The notes beneath the pieces are model-generated. The model saw only the letters and a list, made by a program, of their open reading frames with translations, did no database searches and was not told the DNA's origin. Of a stretch of DNA of 44,184 nt, positions 39,457 through 44,184 are shown piece after piece (the first letter of the stretch is position 1; every line of letters starts with the position of its first letter). The translations under genes were made by a program, and so were the position numbers. Origin of the DNA: an uncultured bacterium (GTDB lineage: Bacteria > Verrucomicrobiota > Kiritimatiellia > PWTM01); NCBI GenBank assembly GCA_900661335.1, contig CAACVY010000012.1, forward strand, positions 1 to 44,184. The letters run 5' to 3'.

Positions 39457-41510
39457 GCCGAGCGTTTCGGGTCGCCCTCGTGGGTAATCCTAACGTCGGC
39501 AAAACGACGCTGTTCAACGCGCTCACCGGGCTCCGTCATCGCGCGACGAATTACCCCGGCACGACCGTAGAAACGCGGGAAGGACGTCTGCGCGACGCGG
39601 AGGAGAACATCATCGTCGTTGACTTCCCCGGCGTGTACTCCCTCTCCGCCGGCTCAGATGAAGAACGCATTGCCCGCCAGGAACTCCTGAACAGCCCCTT
39701 CGACCTGGTGGTGCAAGTGGTCGATACGACCAACGCAGAGCGGAATCTGTATTTGACCACGCAACTGTTGGAACTCGGCGTACCACTTCTGCTGGCATTC
39801 AACATGACTGACCGCGCCCGCGCCCTCGGGCTCGAGTACGACCTCGACCGCATTTCGGCGTCCATCGGGGTGGTGATCGTCCCCACGGTTGGACACCGTG
39901 GCGAAGGCATTCAGGAACTCGTCGCGGCCATCCGCCACGCTCTACATTCCCCGCCGCAAGTCCGAAACCCGGTCCGCTACGGAGCCGATATAGACGCGGC
40001 GGTCGCTGCCATCGAAGAAAAGCTCGCTGCGCACGGACTGCGCGGCCCTCGCGCGCGGTGGGTGGCTCTCAAGCTATTGGAGAACGACCCGGAGCTGTGC
40101 GTGGAGTGGGAGCATCAGCCCGATGTAATGGAAGAACTGCGCCGACAACAACAACGCTTGCTGGCGCTGGGTCGCGACACGCCGGATGTCCTGATAGCGG
40201 ATCGCCGATTCGGATTCGTCGCGGGCATCGTGCGGGCCGCGCAGCGTCGGACGGCGGCCGTGCGCCGCACGTGGTCCGATCGCCTCGACGAGGTGCTGGC
40301 CCATCCCCTGCTTGGCGTGCCGGTATTTCTTGCCGTGCTCTACATACTGTTCTGGATCACCTTTCGCCTGGCCGACCCTCCGATGCGCGCGCTCGAATGG
40401 GCCTTCAAACACGCCGCCGGCGTGGTGCGGGACTTCTGGCCCACATCGAGAGCGATCCTGCTTCGCGACCTGATCGCCGACGGCATCCTGGGCGGCGTCG
40501 GCAGCATGGTGTCCTTCTTGCCCAACATCGCCTTGCTCTTCGCTGGCATCTCCATTCTTGAAGACTCCGGCTATCTCACCCGCGCCGTTCTCTTAAGCGA
40601 TCGGCTCATGCAAAAGGTCGGACTTCACGGCCGAAGTTTCATTCCGTTGCTGATCGGCTTTGGCTGCAATATTCCGGCGCTGATGGCCACGCGAGTGTTG
40701 GAAAGTCGGCGCGACCGACTCACCACGATGATGGTGTTGCCACTCATCCCATGCGGAGCGCGGTTCACCGTGTTCTCCTTGTTGATCCCCGCGTTCTTCC
40801 CCGAGCCCTGGCGCGCGCTGATCTTGTGGGGGTTGTACGTCCTGGGCATCCTGCTCGCGATCGGCGGCGCTTGGCTCCTGCGTCACACGTTGTTCCGCGG
40901 CCAGCCCGAGCCGCTGATCGTGGAGTTACCTCCCTACCGAATGCCCACCCTGCGTGGAATCCTGGTGCATATGTGGGACCGGTGCCTGGCCTACCTCCAA
41001 AAGGCCGGCACCATCATCCTGGCTCTCTCGGTGATCTTGTGGTTTTTGACTACGTTCCCCCGCCCAGCCGTGCCCGCGGGGGCCGAGGCGGAATCCGCTG
41101 CCGGTAGCGCTCCCACCATCGAATTCACCTACGCGGGACGTCTCGGTCGCGCGTTGGAACCCGTATTGCGCCCGATGGGCTTCGACGCGAGATTGGGCAC
41201 CGCGATGATCGGCGCGCTGGCCGCCCGCGAGGTCCTCATCGCCCAGTTGGGAATCGTCTTTGCCGTCGAGACGGATGAAGAAAACCCTCGCCCCTTGCGC
41301 GAGCGCCTGCAAGAAGCTTACTCGCCACTCGTCGGGTTCTGTCTGGCGCTGTTCATGCTTATCTCGCCCTCCTGCTTGGCCACCGTGGCGGTCATGCGGA
41401 GGGAGAGCGGCTCGTGGAAGTGGACCGCGGTTCAGTTCGCCGCGCTCTATGCTCTGGCCTGGGGGGTCACCACGGTGGTCTATCAAATCGGAAGGTGGCT
41501 GGGATTCTAA
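39453..41510 (+). CDS. feoB: Ferrous iron transporter FeoB
   Basis: This 685-residue membrane protein imports Fe(II). The N-terminal G domain shows G1 GNPNVGKTTL (11-20), G2 in NYPGTTVE, G3 DFPGVYSL and G4 NMTD, followed by the helical guanine-dissociation-inhibitor region (about 170-270). The membrane part has the two Gate motifs (LLIGFGCNIPALMATR and, near the C-terminus, LFMLISPSCLATVAVMRRE), with the usual Cys residues, and MMVLPLIPCGARFTVF. Length is slightly shorter than the 700-770 residues of the larger FeoB proteins, with no FeoC or FeoA fusion. It is the last gene of the feo operon; no terminator was seen in the 76 bases before the convergent gene. Confidence 0.96.
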   Translation: MSRAFRVALVGNPNVGKTTLFNALTGLRHRATNYPGTTVETREGRLRDAEENIIVVDFPGVYSLSAGSDEERIARQELLNSPFDLVVQVVDTTNAERNLYLTTQLLELGVPLLLAFNMTDRARALGLEYDLDRISASIGVVIVPTVGHRGEGIQELVAAIRHALHSPPQVRNPVRYGADIDAAVAAIEEKLAAHGLRGPRARWVALKLLENDPELCVEWEHQPDVMEELRRQQQRLLALGRDTPDVLIADRRFGFVAGIVRAAQRRTAAVRRTWSDRLDEVLAHPLLGVPVFLAVLYILFWITFRLADPPMRALEWAFKHAAGVVRDFWPTSRAILLRDLIADGILGGVGSMVSFLPNIALLFAGISILEDSGYLTRAVLLSDRLMQKVGLHGRSFIPLLIGFGCNIPALMATRVLESRRDRLTTMMVLPLIPCGARFTVFSLLIPAFFPEPWRALILWGLYVLGILLAIGGAWLLRHTLFRGQPEPLIVELPPYRMPTLRGILVHMWDRCLAYLQKAGTIILALSVILWFLTTFPRPAVPAGAEAESAAGSAPTIEFTYAGRLGRALEPVLRPMGFDARLGTAMIGALAAREVLIAQLGIVFAVETDEENPRPLRERLQEAYSPLVGFCLALFMLISPSCLATVAVMRRESGSWKWTAVQFAALYALAWGVTTVVYQIGRWLGF

Positions 41511-41586
41511 GTTTGTGGTCTGCTCCCATTGCCATTTCGGCACGAGATTCCACCGTGGGGATACGGCCGCGCTGATCAGGATCTTG

Positions 41587-42399
41587 TTATCTTCGCTGAG
41601 GTGCTCGGACGTCCAAGGTCTCGGTCACACCCAGCCGCGTCCCCTTGTACTCCGTGTAGATCACCAGCGTGTACTTCCCGGGCTTGGGGAGCTCGCCTTT
41701 ATATCCCAAATCGCTTTCTGGCTGGAGTTTCTCCAGCGATTCCTTCCCTTCCAGTACCACGTCCCCCTGTTCGTTCGTAATGTAGAACACCCCAGTCCCC
41801 GAGGTCACGCGCTTGCGCTCCACTTCGGCTCCCTTTTTGGGACGCACACGGACCAATTCGCACGTGATCGTGACCGGGATCGGATCGCCTTCTTTCCAGT
41901 CCCGTTCTTTCTCCCCCAAGTGCTTTTTCGGAGACATCCCGCCTACAAATTCGAGCTTTTCGCCACTGGTCGCATCCACCACAAGTTCTTTTTTCAGCGC
42001 CGCCACTTCGTCCTCCGTCAAGTGTGCGCCCCCCTTGCGCTTTTCTTTCGAGCCCGGCCCTTCGGGCGTGAGAACTGGCGGAGTGGTCGAAGGTACTTGC
42101 ACCGGCCGCGCCGCACGGCCCTCTCGCCCGCGGTGTGGACCGGTCGGAGTGGGCGGGGCCGGTGTCTTAGGCGCCAGTTGTTCCCGGACGAACGCTTGAT
42201 CCTCTTCGCTCAACTGCTGAAGAAGGATCATGATTTTTTCGCCTGTAGATTTCCGGAGCACGACGAAGTTGCCCTGCACTCCCTCGTACTCCGCCTCTAC
42301 GGTGGCGCCGCTGGCACTGGTCCATGTTCGAGCCCCCGCCCATGGAGCCCCGGGCCCCAGGGCGACCGCCATCACCACGAACACCCACTTCGTCTTCAT
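41587..42399 (-). CDS. Secreted SHD1-domain protein
   Basis: This 270-residue exported protein has a signal peptide (VFVVMAVALGPGAPWAGA). An SLA1-homology-domain-1-like module (about 25-75) contains RTWTSASGATVEAEYEGVQG and LLQQLSEEDQAFVRE. A Pro-rich linker (77-115) follows, then a C-terminal beta-rich part with LPKPGKYTLVIYTEYKG. SHD1-like modules are frequent in exported proteins of Planctomycetota and Verrucomicrobiota, with unknown ligands. AGGTGA lies about four bases before the ATG, and the panD stop is 11 bases upstream, so it is the last gene of the nth-to-panD operon. No function can be assigned. Confidence 0.8.
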   Translation of the reverse strand: MKTKWVFVVMAVALGPGAPWAGARTWTSASGATVEAEYEGVQGNFVVLRKSTGEKIMILLQQLSEEDQAFVREQLAPKTPAPPTPTGPHRGREGRAARPVQVPSTTPPVLTPEGPGSKEKRKGGAHLTEDEVAALKKELVVDATSGEKLEFVGGMSPKKHLGEKERDWKEGDPIPVTITCELVRVRPKKGAEVERKRVTSGTGVFYITNEQGDVVLEGKESLEKLQPESDLGYKGELPKPGKYTLVIYTEYKGTRLGVTETLDVRAPQRR

Positions 42400-42410
42400 G
42401 ACTCACCTGC

Positions 42411-42767
42411 CTAGGAACGGCGCTGGCGAGCGCGTCGCACGCGGTTGCGTTCGTCCACCATGACGATCCGCGGGCGGAATGAGGCCACCTCGCGGTCGTC
42501 TACCATGGCATACGCAGCCACAATGACCTCGTCACCTGGCATGCCCAAACGGGCTGCCGCGCCGTTCAACATCACGGTTCCCGACCCAGGCGGTGCTGAA
42601 ATCGCATAGGTCACGAATCGCTCGCCGTTCGTCACGTTGTACACATGGATCTGTTCACCGGGAGCGATGTCCGCGGCCTTCATGAGGTCCGCGTCCAAGG
42701 CCAGGCTCCCTTCGTAGTGAAGGTCAGCCCCCGTCACTCGCGCCCGATGTATCTTGGATTTCAGCAT
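42411..42767 (-). CDS. panD: Aspartate 1-decarboxylase PanD
   Basis: This 118-residue proenzyme makes beta-alanine for pantothenate and CoA. Self-cleavage between G20 and S21 (in DLHYEGSLALD) creates the pyruvoyl group. Other landmarks are IHRARVT, IHVYNVTNGERFVTYAI (with the catalytic Thr-Tyr) and LNGAAARLGMPGD. ATG 42767 is the normal PanD start; the ORF track start at 42902 adds an unrelated extension. The start lies 44 bases inside the upstream unknown gene, with only a weak GTGG upstream, so panD translation may depend on reading of that gene. Confidence 0.94.
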   Translation of the reverse strand: MLKSKIHRARVTGADLHYEGSLALDADLMKAADIAPGEQIHVYNVTNGERFVTYAISAPPGSGTVMLNGAAARLGMPGDEVIVAAYAMVDDREVASFRPRIVMVDERNRVRRARQRRS

Positions 42768-43116
42768 CACGCGCCACATCGTCAGAACCCAAGGAAGCAG
42801 TTTCCTCCACCGGACCGGACAAGTCAATCTGATCAGCTCGAGGACAGGCCGAAGGCAACATCGCCAGGGCCTCGTCGCGCCACCGCCGCACGCGCAGAAC
42901 ATCCTCCCACGAAGCGGCCCTTCGGCGGTACCGCGCTTCCACGGTAGCCACCAAGGTCGCCCACTGCTCCGGCGTGGCGGTCATATCGTACCGCCATTGA
43001 GCCTCGTCGGCCCGACGCATCTGCCAGCGCAGACTTCGCGTCCCACGAAAGGTGACCCGGACCGTTACTCGAACCCCATCGGCCGCCCGTTCCACCCACT
43101 CAACCGGCCTGCGCAT
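42724..43116 (-). CDS. Small protein of unknown function between Rieske and panD
   Basis: This 130-residue protein shows no family I recognise. The first 90 residues look folded and basic (EWVERAADGVRVTVRVTFRGTR, RRADEAQWRYDMTATPEQW, YRRRAASWEDVLRVRRWRDEAL); the last 40 are Ser/Asp-rich and probably disordered. ATG 43116 shares one base with the Rieske stop (TGATG), indicating coupling; the ORF track start TTG 43122 is less likely. Its 3' end overlaps the panD start by 44 bases. The overlap on both sides supports a real gene, but its role is unknown. Confidence 0.65.
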   Translation of the reverse strand: MRRPVEWVERAADGVRVTVRVTFRGTRSLRWQMRRADEAQWRYDMTATPEQWATLVATVEARYRRRAASWEDVLRVRRWRDEALAMLPSACPRADQIDLSGPVEETASLGSDDVARDAEIQDTSGASDGG

Positions 43117-43433
43117 CAGCAACGAACCCAGATTCGCCCGTGCTCCACCCGGGTTTCAAACACCGCAACGGGCCCGTTCGCCGGAGGCGCCACGTTGGTA
43201 CCCGTCCGGATGTCGAACCGGGCCCCATGGAGTGGGCACTCGATCTCGTGCCCCTCCAAGAACCCGGCGGTCAACTCCGCGTCCTCGTGCGTACACCGGT
43301 TTTCGATTGCGTGGAGGCCTCCGTCAGTCTGAAGCAAGAGGATCGGGATTTTCCCCACTCGAACGGCGAGCCGACCCGCCGCTTCCAAGTCCTTCACGGA
43401 AGCCACATCGTGCCATTTCTTCCAAAGACCCAT
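43116..43433 (-). CDS. Rieske [2Fe-2S] ferredoxin
   Basis: This 105-residue stand-alone Rieske protein has both cluster boxes: CTHEDAEL (C-x-H) and CPLHGARFD (C-x2-H), separated by the usual spacing with GFLEGHEIE between them. It resembles NirD-like or dioxygenase-ferredoxin components that pass electrons to oxygenases or reductases, but no such partner lies in the window. ATG 43433 was chosen; GTG 43439 has GGA closer (five bases) and is possible. It is followed by the small unknown gene with a TGATG junction, and nth lies 170 bases upstream on the same strand. Confidence 0.88.
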   Translation of the reverse strand: MGLWKKWHDVASVKDLEAAGRLAVRVGKIPILLLQTDGGLHAIENRCTHEDAELTAGFLEGHEIECPLHGARFDIRTGTNVAPPANGPVAVFETRVEHGRIWVRC

Positions 43434-43605
43434 GCGCACAATTTTCCGCAGGTTCCATCGACTGTCAATGAACCCTTTTCCCCGTTCCGGCCCCCCCAGG
43501 TCCGGTCTCCGTCGATTCGAAATTTCGCGCGGCTTCTTGGGGCATCGGATGGATTCAAAATCGGCCGATCCAACGCCGGTTCAAGCGCGACCTAACCTGG
43601 TTCGG

Positions 43606-44184
43606 TCAGCGTGCACGGACCGCGCTGGAGGGACACAAATCAGCGACTGGGCACCGCTCGCATTCTGGCCGCCGGGCTTTGCAACAGCGGCGCCCATGGA
43701 TCACCATCGTGTGTGAGAAGATGCTCCAACGGTCGGGCGGGATCAACTCCCGGAGGTCCATTTCAATCTTCTCGGGGTCCTCTTCTTCGGTCAACCCAAG
43801 CCGACGCGACACGCGCGCACAATGCGTATCCACAATGATCCCCTGCCCCCCGAACGCCGTGGCCACCAGCAAATTCGCCGTCTTGCGCCCGATGCCCGGC
43901 AACGTCACCAGCGTATCGAAGTCCGACGGCAATTCCCCGCCAAAACGCTCCACGACGACCTGGGCAAGTTCGTGGATGCTGCGAGCCTTGTTCCTGAAAA
44001 AGCCCGTGGATCGGATGTCGTTTTCAATTTCTTCTCTCGGCGCACGCGCCCAATCGGCGGGCCTCGGGTATTTACGGAACAGCCCGGGAGCGATTTGGTT
44101 GACCCGTTCGTCCGTGCATTGAGCGGACAATATCGCGGCCACCGCCAACTCGAACGGCGTCGACCAATGACGCAACTCACAGCT
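43606..44184 (-). CDS. nth: Endonuclease III, N-terminus outside window
   Basis: This base-excision repair glycosylase/AP lyase removes oxidised pyrimidines. The visible part shows STPFELAVAAILSAQCTD, the helix-hairpin-helix LPGIGRKTA with the catalytic Lys, VDTHCARVSRRLG with the catalytic Asp, and the 4Fe-4S loop CKARRPECERCPVADLC (C-x6-C-x2-C-x5-C). The reading frame continues through the right window edge as CELRHW, which is the normal sequence before STPFEL, so the ATG in the ORF track (44175) is not the true start. Some 15-25 residues should lie beyond 44184. Confidence 0.95.
   Translation of the reverse strand, partial: SCELRHWSTPFELAVAAILSAQCTDERVNQIAPGLFRKYPRPADWARAPREEIENDIRSTGFFRNKARSIHELAQVVVERFGGELPSDFDTLVTLPGIGRKTANLLVATAFGGQGIIVDTHCARVSRRLGLTEEEDPEKIEMDLRELIPPDRWSIFSHTMVIHGRRCCKARRPECERCPVADLCPSSAVRAR

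Noticed and set aside
41260-42414. 384-residue plus-strand ORF opposite feoB end and the SHD1 gene
   Set aside because: Overlaps two conserved genes; its translation is Arg- and Phe-rich noise.

Overview
The window looks like a chromosomal segment of a GC-rich Verrucomicrobiota-type bacterium, possibly of the Pedosphaerales/Limisphaerales kind. The pointers are a DUF1549/DUF1553 + DUF1501 + PPC-domain operon, an SHD1-domain secreted protein, secreted GH5 and DUF4038 glycosidases and an RHS remnant, a mix common in Verrucomicrobiota and Planctomycetota. No rRNA, tRNA, CRISPR array or intact insertion sequence was found. The lineage is inferred from gene families only.

Layout. (1) 1-2.2 kb: a 3'-truncated dtd, a ROK repressor with its own promoter and a palindromic operator, and an acylphosphatase. 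(2) 2.5-8.6 kb: a DeoR-type regulator followed by a complete pyruvate dehydrogenase operon made of an E1 alpha-beta fusion, an E2 with two E3-binding domains, and E3. (3) 8.8-20.1 kb: mainly minus-strand, with a small membrane protein, a GH5-ThuA fusion, a second GH5 with an internal insertion, a potassium-dependent membrane pyrophosphatase, and a DUF4038 glycosidase coupled to a flavin reductase. nadE lies among these on the plus strand, and its glutaminase active site is missing. (4) 20.1-22.2 kb: a decayed stretch without an intact gene, holding the core of an RHS protein broken over three frames. (5) 22.2-26.7 kb: a minus-strand operon of a Cys-rich zinc-binding protein, mutS, and a TatD hydrolase plus UbiA prenyltransferase pair resembling EboB/EboC. 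(6) 27-32.2 kb: the DUF1549/DUF1553-DUF1501-PPC operon. (7) 32.4-34.9 kb: an Agl23-like membrane glycosyltransferase coupled to apbE. (8) 35.4-38.5 kb: a zinc-ribbon membrane protein, GT2 and GT4 in one minus-strand operon. (9) 38.7-41.5 kb: a DtxR/MntR-family regulator, feoA and feoB behind a clear palindromic operator. (10) 41.6-44.2 kb: minus-strand nth (cut by the window edge), a Rieske protein, a small unknown, panD and an SHD1-domain secreted protein.

Many neighbouring genes share an ATGA stop/start overlap (zinc protein/mutS, glycosidase/flavin reductase, agl23/apbE, regulator/feoA, feoA/feoB, zinc ribbon/GT2), so translational coupling is the rule here. High GC produces long antisense shadow ORFs, which were left out. 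The observations most worth a second look are the NAD synthetase with a dead glutaminase domain, the mosaic metal site and overlapping operators of the feo regulator, the EboB/EboC-like pair tied to mutS, the GH5-ThuA fusion and the RHS remnant.
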